64,000 bases of DNA from Crambe crambe. Taxonomy: Eukaryota; Porifera; Demospongiae; Poecilosclerida; Crambeidae. The position numbers and the translations under genes are program-made. The notes below the pieces were generated by a model that searched no databases, had not been told where the DNA came from, and worked only from the letters and a program-made list of their open reading frames with translations. The stretch's first letter is position 1; each line of letters opens with the position of its first letter. The DNA lies in NCBI GenBank assembly GCA_963924555.1, contig OZ004588.1:2852001-2916000 (forward strand), in the 5' to 3' direction. Shown in pieces: positions 40,501 to 48,795 of this stretch.

Positions 40501-40966
40501 AAGTTAACACTCTGGCTAATGTTATATCCTTGACTTATTGATCTTGTTTTATTATAACTTATTTAGCTAGTGCCTTAATTCCTTCACTGCTTTGAATTTT
40601 GATAATTTTATCTTTATCATGGAATTTGTGATCATTTCATTTGCAGGAGCCTCTGCCTCTTCAACTCCTACTATGATGGAAATCATTCGCTTCCCTCTAA
40701 AAGATTCCAAAGTGAACTTGGCTCAAGAAATCGGAATAAAGTATTTCGAATTTGGAACTTTCTTGCTTGAAGATGCCACTGGTGCTTGTATCAGTGCCTT
40801 GAAAAAAGAGTTGAGAGATAATGCAGAAGATATCAATCGCGAAATCTTCCAAAAATGGCTGAGTGGGGGAGGAAAAAAGCCTGTTTCATGGGAGACTCTA
40901 ATTACTGTACTTGAAGACATTGGATTGAGTGAACTAGCAAAATCGATAGCAGAAGTCAAGCAATAA
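16458..40966 (+). CDS. Gene 1 (six-exon model): death-domain / Roc-COR-like GTPase protein
   Basis: I join exons 16458-16731, 20155-20433, 25836-26060, 31834-32097, 38354-40498 and 40647-40966. Every junction is phase 1 and the sum is 3507 nt, a 1168-residue protein ending at TAA. Order: Pro-rich/basic N-terminus (1-91), death domain (about 92-185), two death-like domains (185-260, 260-348), Roc/COR-like GTPase exon (348-1062; P-loop 376-383), C-terminal death domain (1063-1168). Death domains recruit partners through like-like contacts, and Roc/COR proteins couple GTP binding to dimerisation, so a cytosolic or membrane-apposed signalling scaffold is likely. No LRR, ankyrin or kinase exon was seen. 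The four long introns (3.7, 5.4, 5.8 and 6.3 kb) are filled with mobile elements. That all exons form one transcript is inference; an unseen exon or a separate start near 38389 remains possible. Confidence 0.6.
16732..20154. other. Gene 1 intron 1 (model)
   Basis: About 3.4 kb. The first ~560 bp match the intron after the gene 2 exon at 63399, showing an exon-plus-intron duplication. The rest holds a TIR-bounded repeat at 17884-18724 and a diverged second copy of its left end at 19151. Diverged direct repeats around 18185-18370 and 19645-19710 and a poly-C run at 19861-19879 follow. No coding exon was seen. Confidence 0.6.
17884..18724. mobile_element. 841-bp repeat with GGATCCAGGATTTT termini
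   Basis: The left end CAGGGCCGGATCCAGGATTT and the inverted right end AAAATCCTGGATCCGCCACTG form a TIR of about 24 bp with three or four mismatches. I found no clear flanking duplication. CAGTGGCGGATCCAGG-type ends are common in hAT-like non-autonomous elements of animals (general knowledge). It encodes nothing recognisable. A second, more decayed left end is at 19151. Confidence 0.6.
20155..20433 (+). CDS. Gene 1 exon 2: death domain
   Basis: Acceptor TTTGTTTGTAG and donor CAG/GTTAGT give a 279-nt exon, phase 1 at both ends. It encodes a helical module with the death-domain pattern: WSRVGEILKIPQTKLNTI (helices 1-2), then DEERLVAIVRYWL (helix 3-4), ASWRKLIHQLD and IADRIRKYAEKL (helices 5-6). 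The Trp before the fifth helix and the W-x-x-[LIV] core are typical. The exon in gene 2 at 60321-60599 is also exactly 279 nt and phase 1-1. Death domains bind other death domains in signalling complexes. Confidence 0.85.
21029..21407 (+). pseudogene. HIRAN-like ORF inside the pogo-like element (frameshifted)
   Basis: Opens at ATG 21029 with CEMDSCIRGYHEYRVIWTA, then a one-base insertion near 21131-21135 moves the continuation to the next frame (GEPTNTIDRYTVAVI, VVGHLPKKIS, RGGTIYCIVTNTRRY, LPQGGLEIPC) and it stops at 21407. About 125 residues in total. The E-P-x-N-x-x-D-x-x-x-V-A-V and VGHLP signature recalls HIRAN domains of Rad5/HLTF-type proteins, which bind DNA 3' ends. I also recall this small protein as multi-copy in sponge and coral predictions, from memory only. 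Its place between the TIRs suggests a transposon-borne accessory gene. Confidence 0.6.
22742..23870. mobile_element. 1.1-kb element with GGGTCA-rich terminal repeats, nested in the transposase
   Basis: About 22742-22900 and 23755-23870 are inverted, diverged repeats made of many short GGGTCA / TGACCC motifs (for example GGGGGTCATTTTACCCTAGG on the left). They interrupt the transposase reading: text before the insertion ends near GGDYLDTV-like coding and text after resumes with QTYLLKLR. Exact borders and target duplication are unclear. The interior contains a further element at 23252-23568 and no intact gene. Confidence 0.7.
23252..23568. mobile_element. Small nested repeat with CAGTGGAGTAGGAAT ends
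   Basis: CAGTGGAGTAGGAATAGG at 23252 is mirrored by CCATTCCTACTCCACTG ending at 23568, each followed inward by G- or C-rich runs. It sits inside the 22742-23870 element, so it is a third nesting level. I found no exact flanking duplication. Confidence 0.65.
25836..26060 (+). CDS. Gene 1 exon 3: death-like domain
   Basis: Acceptor TGTCCTCCCAG and donor AAAG/GTAGGT; 225 nt, phase 1 at both ends. It reads DPSLTSHNLLSALDTVG, then LEKPWTSREDMIKYYIGTH, NAGWNHLAGGLLYKEQHRAL. The exon is clearly related to the next one (31834-32097): both start DPSLT and share HP-x-x-x-W-x-x-[IL]-A followed by a helix ending E-[HQ]-R-[AV]-LE. It fits a death-fold helix bundle but is shorter and lacks one helix. A diverged death-like module is likely; exact subfamily unknown. 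Confidence 0.75.
26409..26498. repeat. Left TIR of the Tc1-like element
   Basis: About 90 bp, inverted copy at 29142-29230, differing by two or three bases. Just outside, the left flank AGGTCCCAGTGT...GGAATTGATGTG resembles 30396-30440 and this resemblance ends at the TA. Confidence 0.9.
26807..27499 (+). pseudogene. Transposon-borne ORF of unknown function (frameshifted)
   Basis: Starts GTG/ATG-like at 26807 with VKIICPNEKRTEHKTFM and LDMGEVSSILAFRKEILTQF; a frameshift near 27000 leads to DHDFDELIQSLQIK and TVWCEGRSKKRKKDSSG, a lysine-rich tract, then REKHGHMYSNLQYCVWAE. Near the end TPVKTAELKTIYISQIKKL is followed by a last frameshift and ILELMDKL with TAA at 27499. I recall similar multi-copy proteins in sponge and coral predictions (N-terminal part PB1-like, then REKHG and PVKTAEL), from memory. 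Function unknown. Its location between the TIRs is the firm observation. Confidence 0.6.
27777..28792 (-). pseudogene. Tc1/IS630-type DD34E transposase (frameshifted)
   Basis: An ATG at 28732 gives MPKGYSKDLRWRIIWKYL, a helix-turn-helix DNA-binding N-terminus. The catalytic triad is visible: FIDETGSNHR (first Asp), then after a frameshift near 28060-28080 LILDNASIHH (second Asp), and LPPYSPDLNPIEEAF (Glu). Thirty-four residues separate the second Asp and the Glu, so DD34E. The ORF ends at 27777. Total length about 330 residues, normal for the family. One frameshift makes it inactive as read. It is the enzyme of the surrounding 26409-29230 element. Confidence 0.85.
29142..29230. repeat. Right TIR of the Tc1-like element
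   Basis: Inverse of 26409-26498; ends ...CTTGCAAAACTCTG followed by TA. Confidence 0.9.
30681..30783. repeat. Foldback, ~40-bp arms
   Basis: CAGTGAGTGACTACTTGG and its surroundings (from 30681) are mirrored by CCTTGTAGTCACTCACTG up to 30783, with a ~25-nt loop. Lying in a gene 1 intron on the sense strand, it would be transcribed as a hairpin. Confidence 0.75.
31512..31556. repeat. (GT)n followed by poly-G
   Basis: About nine GT units then about 26 G. Length uncertain in any assembly. Confidence 0.9.
31834..32097 (+). CDS. Gene 1 exon 4: death-like domain
   Basis: Acceptor CTCTCCCACAG and donor AAAG/GTGAGT; 264 nt, phase 1 at both ends. Reads DPSLTLTNLTQLLEDVRD, LDIPTSVYNSITTQQSSES, RKAYWEWYLNNHPCPSWHH, IANALYMRGEHRVLEVLK. 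The helix-[LIV]-IP-x-x-x-[YL]-x-x-I pattern, the E-W-Y-L helix and PSW-x-x-[IL]-A-x-AL match a death-domain fold. It is the closest relative of exon 3 and probably arose by tandem exon duplication. The downstream intron sequence is itself duplicated (32100-32400 with 33140-33430) without the exon. Confidence 0.8.
36440..36600 (+). pseudogene. Decayed fragment of gene 1 exon 5, copy A
   Basis: Matches the exon 5 coding stretch at about 39945-40100: GAACTG-AAATGGAGAA parallels GAAACTGAGAAGG, and CTCTGGACTTCTCACTTGGA with CTGCAGTCACACTTGCTTGC parallels the coding LALDFPLGG...CSLTCFL segment, ending TGACAATCAGTTTAC. Frame is lost. It lies 1.8 kb upstream of exon 5 in the same orientation. Confidence 0.75.
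36810..36967 (+). pseudogene. Decayed fragment of gene 1 exon 5, copy B
   Basis: A second copy of the same exon 5 portion (CTCTTGCTCTGGACTTCCCA ... TTGCAGTCTTACTTGTC ... AACAATCAGTTTAC), with internal deletions. It is followed, as copy A is, by the CACATACCTCAATAT repeat, so A and B were duplicated together with flanking sequence. Confidence 0.75.
37461..37867. mobile_element. ~407-bp TA-flanked MITE, copy 1
   Basis: Ends CC(A/G)TAATTGTATAAATTTTC and the inverse, flanked by TA (37459-37460, 37868-37869). It is a diverged copy of 60954-61390: both share internal CCTGCTGCTGGGGCC, ACGCACGCATGC and GATTCTGATCGACTACGAAA. No coding capacity; the TA duplication suggests mobilisation by a Tc1/mariner-type enzyme. 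Confidence 0.85.
38354..40498 (+). CDS. Gene 1 exon 5: Roc/COR-like P-loop GTPase region
   Basis: A single 2145-nt exon, acceptor TGACTACCCGTAG, donor GAAAA/GTAAGT, phase 1-1. It opens SAESRRLYNEAMKQGH and has a Walker A motif GAPGTGKS. A Ser/Glu-rich insert (about 60-150 residues further) precedes LIDSGGQPQFHEVLP, the DxxG switch II of Roc-type GTPases, and IIGTHRDEEHL, a THxD variant of the base-specificity motif, then FPVNAK. The C-terminal half (ISSVFYFPKVLDGVVFTNPQ, VDLVKLFRKLLIIADF, PALLP) has the look of a COR region, which mediates dimerisation in Roc/COR proteins. The long Ser-rich insert between P-loop and switch II is unusual. Family assignment is firm; GTP cycling is inferred. Confidence 0.9.
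40647..40966 (+). CDS. Gene 1 exon 6: C-terminal death domain and stop
   Basis: Acceptor TCATTTGCAG joins in phase 1. After RASASSTPTMMEIIRFPL comes a death domain: VNLAQEIGIKYFEFGTFLL, EDINREIFQKWLSGGGKK, VSWETLITVLEDIGLSELA, ending SIAEVKQ and TAA at 964-966 of the 40 kb block. The W-E-x-L-[IV]-x-[VA]-L signature matches the same helix in the gene 2 exon at 60321 (VSWESVLTVL). The 148-bp intron before it is the only short one in the gene. Confidence 0.9.
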
Positions 40967-41043
40967 GCACATTATTGTATCTATCTTTATTCTCTGTGTA
41001 TACATTTTACTTCTGTACTCATACTATAGCACTGTTCAATTAA

Positions 41044-41049
41044 AATAAA
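41044..41049 (+). terminator. Polyadenylation signal AATAAA
   Basis: AATAAA 78 bases after the gene 1 stop codon, in an A/T-rich stretch. The expected 3' end would be around 41060-41080. Confidence 0.7.
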
Positions 41050-41126
41050 TTTTCACATTAAGTATATATATCAACAATAATGGACACCAATAGGAATAAT
41101 AATAGGTTAAATATAATAGTCTTCTA

Positions 41127-41300
41127 ATTCCAGGTCTTTCTCTCCTCTGACTATGATAGACATCCTGTATCTCCTCCTAACTTTACAAAACTCTATATAA
41201 CAGAAGTGAACTTGGCTCAAGATTTATTATAGCTATACTCTGAATATGGAACATTTCTTCATTTCTAACACTTCAGATGAACATTGGATGGGCTGATCCA
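41127..41300 (+). pseudogene. Decayed copy of the gene 1 last exon
   Basis: After TAATTCCAG the text follows exon 6 with many changes: CTCTGACTATGATAGACATC parallels CTCCTACTATGATGGAAATC; GAAGTGAACTTGGCTCAAGA is identical for 19 bases to exon 6; then GAATATGGAACATTTCTTC parallels GAATTTGGAACTTTCTTGC. The frame is broken by a stop soon after. A tandem duplicate that died. Confidence 0.8.
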
Positions 41301-41968
41301 AAAGATGTACATCTGGTACAACTTTGTAAAAAGGATATTTAGGTCTGATTCTTTCTCAGATTTCTAGCATAATGTGCCAAAGTCTCAGAGTCAAAGTCAT
41401 TTCTCATAGATGCTTCCAAATAATCTCCCCCTCAATGCTCACAATGATTGGATATGGTTTCTTGCACTTCCCCAACAGTCTCTGCCTATCATCCAATTCT
41501 TTTAGCTCTTCCTTGATGTATACTCAAGCAGGCTTGTGGTGTGAAACTCTGCTTTCAAGTCATGACACTCCTTTACAAGTGTATATCATCCATTATATAT
41601 GAGATCCTATGTTCTCCCTCTCGTCCAATAGACAATTTAGAAATCCCAACCTCCTCTCCACTAATATGCTGTGTTTGTGAGATGTTTCAGCCATCTAAGA
41701 CCATTCGCACCACGTTCTTCTCACGCATAGCTAATTTATTCCAATTTTTATATCCATAAGAAGCATACAAGTTTCAATCACTGATCTCACAGAAAAAGAG
41801 GACTCATATCACTCTGAAAAGCCCCAATAACTCAGTACTTTCTTTACATCCTCTTAGATGGAGTTAGTGGCCAAAGGATTATGTCTCCCTCCACCAATAC
41901 CCCAAACATTTCCCTTCTTTTATAACGCATTAACTCGGTAACTGTCTCTAGTTAGCACTCATTCTTTT
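41301..41968. other. No recognised feature
   Basis: Between the decayed last-exon copy and the promoter-like block at 41969 I see no clear gene. It may contain further decayed gene 1 sequence, but I cannot align it with confidence. Confidence 0.5.
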
Positions 41969-42190
41969 GCGCATGAGCATTGCGTTTGATTTTAGGGGGT
42001 GGGGCAGGCTGGTTGCATGGTGGGCATTATTTGCATCAGTGGTTAGCACAGCATTTGAATATTCAAACCGAGAGAAGTCGATGACTTCTATTTTATAGAT
42101 CGGGGTGGAGACAGCTCTTGCTTGTTGAGTCTCTGCAGTCAGCGCCATTGAACGAAGTTTCATGAGGGAAGTGTTCCGCATTAATAACTG
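41969..42190 (+). promoter_or_regulatory. Promoter / first-exon-like block, copy 2
   Basis: Counterpart of 11251-11474: GGGGGTGGGGCAGG box, octamer-like ATTTGCAT (42029-42036), GCGCCATTGAACGA, an ATG at 42162 reading MREVFRINNW and the donor CTG/GTAAGT at 42191. It lies 1 kb beyond the gene 1 stop. The product is unknown; see the exon-like cassettes that follow. Confidence 0.45.
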
Positions 42191-42688
42191 GTAAGTACCT
42201 GCAGCCTTTGGACATTTGAGGGGTAATGAAATTCTTGAATCTGTGATAGCTTCAAAGTTCTAAAGATCATCCATTCATCTATTCATCTTTATCAAAAGAC
42301 ATGTTTTCTTGGAGTCAGGTATGATGTGCATTTACATTGTATTAGGATATATACCTATATGATGTCATGTGACAGCTGGTTACATATGACATAAACCCCT
42401 TGCTTGCCAATATCTACTCATACGGTACTGTTGCCTTACTGAATATGATGTGACCTTTATCAAGTTGTTTAAATTATGTGCTGGGTTCATGATAATTAGG
42501 GATTTATGGAAGCATTGAAGGCTGGCTTGGATAAAGCATCAAAGTCTTTAAATATACAAATATGCCAAAAATCCTAATATTAGCAATGTGTGGATTTACA
42601 GTGTACACCCTTCCTCTCCCCCTCCACTTCACTTCTTTACACTTCCACACCTTTGTTTCAACTGCTGCATGCTTTTCATTTTGTTTTA

Positions 42689-42761
42689 CAGAGTGGAATT
42701 GTACTTCCAACACAGCTGGTCACTAGATCGTTTACTTTCGGAAAGAGGTTTCTGACCATTT
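42689..42761 (+). other. Exon-like cassette (VELYFQH type), copy 2
   Basis: Same TTTTGTTTTACAG acceptor and GGTAGGTT donor as 11895-11962, with VELYFQHSWSLDRLLSE in one frame before a stop. About 200 bp upstream of the 71-bp cassette. Confidence 0.35.
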
Positions 42762-42957
42762 GGTAGGTTTGGGATATAGTGAGCCCCCTCCCCCTTCACC
42801 CCCAATACAATAAATTAACATGTTGCATTTCCATGCAATCACTGGTAGTAGTAAAGCACTGATGTTTGTATATACAGATAGAGCAAACACACCCCCCACC
42901 CCCTCCATACTTCTTTTTGTTTTAACTAATCACTGTATGTTGTGTATGCAATTACAG

Positions 42958-43028
42958 AATGAGATGATGAAGTCCTCAAGGAAGAGGAGCAGTCGTAATC
43001 GTCCCTCTAAGAGACCAAACCCTTACAG
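42958..43028 (+). other. 71-bp exon-like cassette, copy 3 (best preserved)
   Basis: Acceptor GCAATTACAG, donor TTACAG/GTAATC. Open in the frame NEMMKSSRKRSSRNRPSKR then PNPYR; highly basic. This copy has no internal stop. Function unknown. Confidence 0.5.
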
Positions 43029-44723
43029 GTAATCATCAATCCTTCTCATATTTGTCTGTTGGATCCAAGCAGCCCTTACTTGCTTTCACATGTGATTTTC
43101 TTTGATGTGGTTTTAAACATTGATATTATATCTCAACCACCCCCACCCTCTGCTCAAGCCTCTTTGTGATTGTATGTACTAGCATGTGTGTGGATTCATG
43201 TCCTCTATCCCTCCCCTTTATAAGCTGCCGGTGCTTTATGTGGAATTGGCTCAGAAGGTATAAATACTCCTAATGCTTAACAATAAGGTGTTGATATGCC
43301 ACCTATGTGCAGTACGTCATAGGTATGTATAATCAGTACATTGCCCTTCCCTTCCTCTATATATTGTCCCATCGCACTTTGTCCCTAGTATGGATAGTGC
43401 TGAGAGAGAGTTCGTAGACCTGAACACCTCATGGCCCACCACTGTCAATCTATGGGAAATCTGTGCATCATAACTATGACTTTAGCTTCTCCATGTTGGA
43501 AAAACTTGCACCTCTGTACTGTTAATTCCTCTCTCCCTTGATAGGGTTCTTGTACCATCTGAATGTCTGGGATCCTACCCACATGCAAATTCAACTCCCT
43601 TCACCCTTAGATACGAGTGGCATGCATGAAGGAAGGACTTGGTATTGTCGGTACATCTTCTAATTGCCCCTCCCCTATATATTGTCCCATCTCTGTTTAT
43701 CAGTTGTGGGGTGAATATGAGTTTCTTGCATGAAGGAAGGTTTCTCTTTGATTGGTATAATTGATACATCTTCTAATTCCCCCTTCTTCCCCTATATATG
43801 TCCCCTAGCATGTAAGTGCTGATGGAGTTAGTAGACATGAACACACCACTGTCATTTTATTCTGTACTTATGACTTTCTAATGTAGAGACCCTTTCCCCA
43901 GCTAATGTGTATGGAGTGGCAGTACAGGAACTTGACTTTGAGTGTTGAGGTGTCTCTCCAGAGAAGTTGTAGCACTTTCAGTTGTTCCTTTCTGTTTCAT
44001 AATGGCTCCCTTTCTATTATCAAGCCAGTATGTTTTTTAGGCTGAGAAGGATTTTATTTTGGAGGGTGTGCTCTAATATGAATCCATGCATAGTCTGAGC
44101 ATGTTTCAACTAACCTTAATTAAACCCAGAAAGTGCTGAAGTCGCGGGAATGTAGAACCTTGAGTATTATATGCTCTGTGTCCCCCCCCCCAGATCAGGT
44201 TTTACTCTGGGGCTATCACATGTTGAACACACACACACTCTATAGGGTTTCATACGAATCTTCCAAAAAGGGGGAACCACTTGAAGCCCCTCTTCCTTCA
44301 AAATAATTAGTAGCAAAGCCATTAAGAGACCACCTCTATTTAAAGACTACATTTTCCACTGTATAGCTACATGAATTCTTATCACCACATCATCTCAAGA
44401 GAGAATGCAAGTATCAGACATCATGCAATAAGCTTCAGTCCCAAGTTGTACGTATCAATGGGGCATACAGACAATACACTTATTAACCCTTTGCTTGGTA
44501 AAGTCTTGATGAAGTAATTTGAATTACGTATGGTGGGCATTATTATGTGACAGTATCAGGTAGAAATCCTTAAATCATGCTTTTAATAATGAAACTGTCA
44601 CAAGCTTTGTCATTTAAAGTATTATTTGTGGTGTGAACGCCCATCAATCCCTTACTTGGTCACTTTCCTTCCACTTGTGATTTTCTTTTGATATTTTTTC
44701 TTGATCATTGATATTGTATTTCA

Positions 44724-44725
<2 letters not shown>

Positions 44726-44782
<57 letters not shown>
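44726..44782. repeat. (CT)n microsatellite
   Basis: About 28 CT units; a repeated module elsewhere (near 15260) has CACCTTCCCCCTCC at the corresponding place. Confidence 0.95.
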
Positions 44783-44785
<3 letters not shown>

Positions 44786-47700
44786 CTCTTTGTAGTCGTA
44801 ATGAACTATATATGTACCAACATGTGGAATCATGTCCTCTATGCCTCTTTTCCAGCTTCCCCCTTTAGAATACAGAAGGTATCAATATGCCAACTTTATG
44901 TCCCAGTCAGAGGTACATATAATGAATATGTCTTCTGATTGCCCCTCCCTCCCCCTATAATGCTGTCCCATCTCATTTTATCCCCTGTGTGCATGGATAG
45001 TGCCTATCCAGAGTTTGTAGACCTGAGCACCTCATGGCTGGCCGGCCCACCCCTGTCATCTGGATGACTATATTCTGCACTTGTGACTTTCTAAAGTTTG
45101 CCCACTATAGCCCTAACTTGCTAAGGAAATGGAGTGGTGTATCCTCATAATAACACTTTCAGTCAATATGAGTTTCTGTTTCAATATGAATCCCCCTAAT
45201 CAGCTGATTAAGATCTTTATGTAAGCAGTGGTGTTATCCATGCATGTGTGAAAGTTTCAGTGCCTGACAGATCCTGTCATTCCATAGAAGACTGCAAACT
45301 GAATAAAGTATCTGATAAGCAACTCTGAGACGTTGCAGTTTTCAGTAAAATTGTATACTCTTCATATAATATAAACCTCCCTCCATTTAAAGATCAGACG
45401 TGTGTGTTAGTGAACTGGAAGTGGTTAGAATCTCTTCCAGAATTTTATGCTCTGCTGGTCACTACATAGTTGCAAAAAAGTTTAAAATGCCACCCCTCCC
45501 ATGCTGTCCTTTATATTCAACCTCAATACATTAATTTTTCTACTAACTCCTTCATATCCACCAACATCCTGTTGTCACATGATTATGTTAATATCCCATG
45601 CAGGAGAAATGCTACTGTGTCACTCCAAAATTGACAGTTGGACTACTAGTAGGACACACACACAACAGGGCTCACAGTAACACTACATTATTGTCCACAC
45701 ATGATTATCTAATAGCAGTTTTACTATAATAGAAAAATTGGTCAGACAAAGGCAGAAAATGACTGGACAAATGTCCTGTGACTGACTGTTATTGTGAGCC
45801 CTGACTCATTGTTGGCTAATTCTCCTTCCATTTTCATAACTGAATGTTAATTTTTTGTATTGAGCTAAAGAATTGTACTTAGTGCTCTCTGAGAGGAAAT
45901 TGTTGTAGCATCAGTTTAACATTAATTATTAGTTGCTTTTTTCCTGTGTATATATCAAAGGGGGATGAATGTAATGCCCCCTGTGGCCCCCCAAATTCCC
46001 CCCTGATAATATAATTGGTCTATTCAGAACTGGTGTAATTACTTTCCCACAGCTGATTGCTCCATAATGAAGCCTAAATTAGTGTCGTGTGTCCTGTTAT
46101 GTGTTTCCTCTGGATACCACATATGTACATGCATGCACATCCACTGGCTTGACTAATATCTGTGTGGCAATAACATACCATGTGCATTATAAACTAATTT
46201 CTTATGATCCAGGGACTGATTTTTTTGGTGGTTGTACTATGTCTAGTATTGGACTTTAGACTGAAGTCCTGGTAAAGGGTCCCTATGGGTATGTCAACCA
46301 TGTGGTCATTACTTGGGGGAATGATAATACTCTTGAGAGTATTTGCATTGGGAGTTTTTAATTCTATTGGTGTGTTATATTCCATACAACATGTGATATA
46401 TTAATAACTCACATCTTCTAGAGAAGAGTAGTTGGGTCTATACATACTAGTATGAGTCACATGATTGCTTGGTGGGTGTGGTTTGTTTGGTTGACTCCAC
46501 CTTCTCCTTATACGGTACCCATAGAGACTGCCTCCCCTGATGAAGGGATCCAACTGGAACAGTGCTTACACTCACTATCTTCACCCAAGGATTCTTGATC
46601 AACTGATGGTACGTACTTTAGAGTTATTTGGGTACAGAAAGGTTACATTTGTATTCTGTGCCATTACCTCCATATCTGAATATTCCATCTTATGTGGTTA
46701 ATGGATTGGTGAGGTATTTACCTCAGCCTGTTTTGATTCCAGGGCCTTCCCTCACACCTCCCAATCACTATGGCTTATATGTTAATTGATTATGGCCCTT
46801 AGTGGATTGACCCTTTGACCTTTGTCCCATCTCATTTTATCACTGGCATGGATAAGTGACACATGGATAGTGTTGAGAGGTGGTTTATAGACCTGAGCAC
46901 CTCATTATTATTCTCAATGGTTGACGTGTGTACGTATCATTCTAATGTTGAAACCCTTTACCCACTCTGGTGTCTAGGTTATTATGTTAGCACTTTCAGT
47001 CAATAATTATGATCGTTCACTTTCTGTTTCAGTATGGTCCCTTTATAAAGTATTGTAAAACATGAGCTTAGCTTTGATAGAGATTTGAGAAGGGTGTGCT
47101 ACAATATGTATTCACAATCCAAGCATGTTAGTGTTACCAGGTAAGTTTTCAGACTGAACCATGTGAATTACAAGTGTTTTCCATGTAACTGTTGTCGACT
47201 ATGAAGTGAAATAGAACAGGGACTCGTGTGTGGGTGGGTGGGTGGGTGATAAGATCTCCCCTCCCAAAATTGCTTTAATGGTATTGTTTAAGAAGTAATT
47301 CTACAACCTAATGTGTGTATTAAAATTGAAACTATCAAGGATGTCATTAAAGCTTGTTCTGGACTCTCAGTGACAATTCTCATCTTATGGCTGTGCTAAT
47401 TGAGAAGTTACCATGGTACAGGCATTAGACTGCTGCACTTAGTGAGTTTTGAATATCTTGCACTCTCATGTGTACATACCATAATGTACTTAACTGTACA
47501 TTATTTAGAAGTTTCATGTTAACAACCCCAGACAGAAATGAAATACACAATCTCACTTTGTCCCTAGCATGGATAGTGCTGAGAGTTTATAGACCTGAAC
47601 ACCTCATGCATGGCCCACACTGTCTTTCTAGACAATTGCTTCAAATGTTTCGTATTCTGATGATGTCATGTGTGCTGGGTGTGCATGATAATGAGATAAT

Positions 47701-48218
47701 GTCGAGCATAACCATTGAAGGCCCTTCCTCTGGCTGTGAACTGTCTCTGATTGCTCCCCTCCCTCCCTCTATATATTGTACCATCTCACTTCGACCTGAC
47801 ACCACCCACTGTCAATCTAGATATTTTTTTGACTTCCTAGTAACACGCTTTACCCATTTTAGCTTGTACAATTCATCTCTTAATTGCTTAAATTCATGTA
47901 GTCAATCCTTACCAGTTACTCTAAAATGTTATTATTCTTGAACCTTGACAGTTGAAATCCTTAATTGCCAAACCACCAAATTATCCAGCCACATGATTTT
48001 ACGACTTTTCCCTGTCATGGAAGTGCTGATGGAGTTAGTAGACACAATCATTCTATTCTGTACTCATGCATGACTTTCTAATGTAGAGACCCTTTACCCA
48101 GCTAATGTGTATAGAGTGGCAATACAGGAACGTGACTTTAAACGTTGAGGTGTCTCTCCAGAGAGGTTGTAGCATATGATTGTTTGTGTTTACTCTCTGT
48201 TTCACAATGGCTCCCATT

Positions 48219-48521
48219 TAGAGACTGACACATTCTGCCAGCATAGTTTTGGGTCTATCAAAGCAGGAAGCATAATGCATAATAAGCTATGGTGAACTCC
48301 ATGGTTGATCTTGATTCTTGAATGTATATATCACGTGTGCCTAAACCAGCTATAGCCACTTGACCAAAAGTGAGATTGCAAATAGCGTCATCTTTCAATA
48401 CAGTCAAGAGCATAATTGAAGAATAATAGGTCAGTAAAAAAAGAATAATGACTTTATAATTATATAGCTGGAATTAGAGTTGAATAGTAGGGAAGCAAAA
48501 AAGCATAATGTGCCAGTCCCT
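48219..48521. mobile_element. hAT-like MITE, copy 2 (related to 13886-14211)
   Basis: Starts TAGAGACTGACACATTCTGC and ends AATGTGCCAGTCCCT. Interior shares GAATAATAGGTCAGTAAAAA and AAGCAAAAAAGCATAATGTG with the copy at 13886. The flanks carry no matching 8-bp duplication and the neighbouring modules differ on each side, suggesting a deletion or recombination at its edge. Confidence 0.8.
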
Positions 48522-48724
48522 TTTCTGTTTCAATTTGGATCCCTTTCTATTGTCCTGTGAGGTAGCCTCTAGAAGAGGGTGTGCTTAGATTTGTGAGATC
48601 ACTGAAACACTGATGTTCGTGTACATTGCAGATAGAGCTGTTTTTGACAAACACACCCCCCACCCCCTCCACACTTCTTTTTTGTTCTAACTAATCACTG
48701 TGTATGTTGTGTATGCAATTACAG

Positions 48725-48795
48725 AATGAGATGATGAAGTCCTCAAGGAAGAGGAACAGTCATAATCATCCCTCCAGGAGGCCAAACCCTTACAG
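48725..48795 (+). other. 71-bp exon-like cassette, copy 4
   Basis: Same acceptor and donor as the others; frame NEMMKSSRKRNSHNHPSRR stays open. Part of the segment nearly identical to 13395-13870. Confidence 0.5.
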
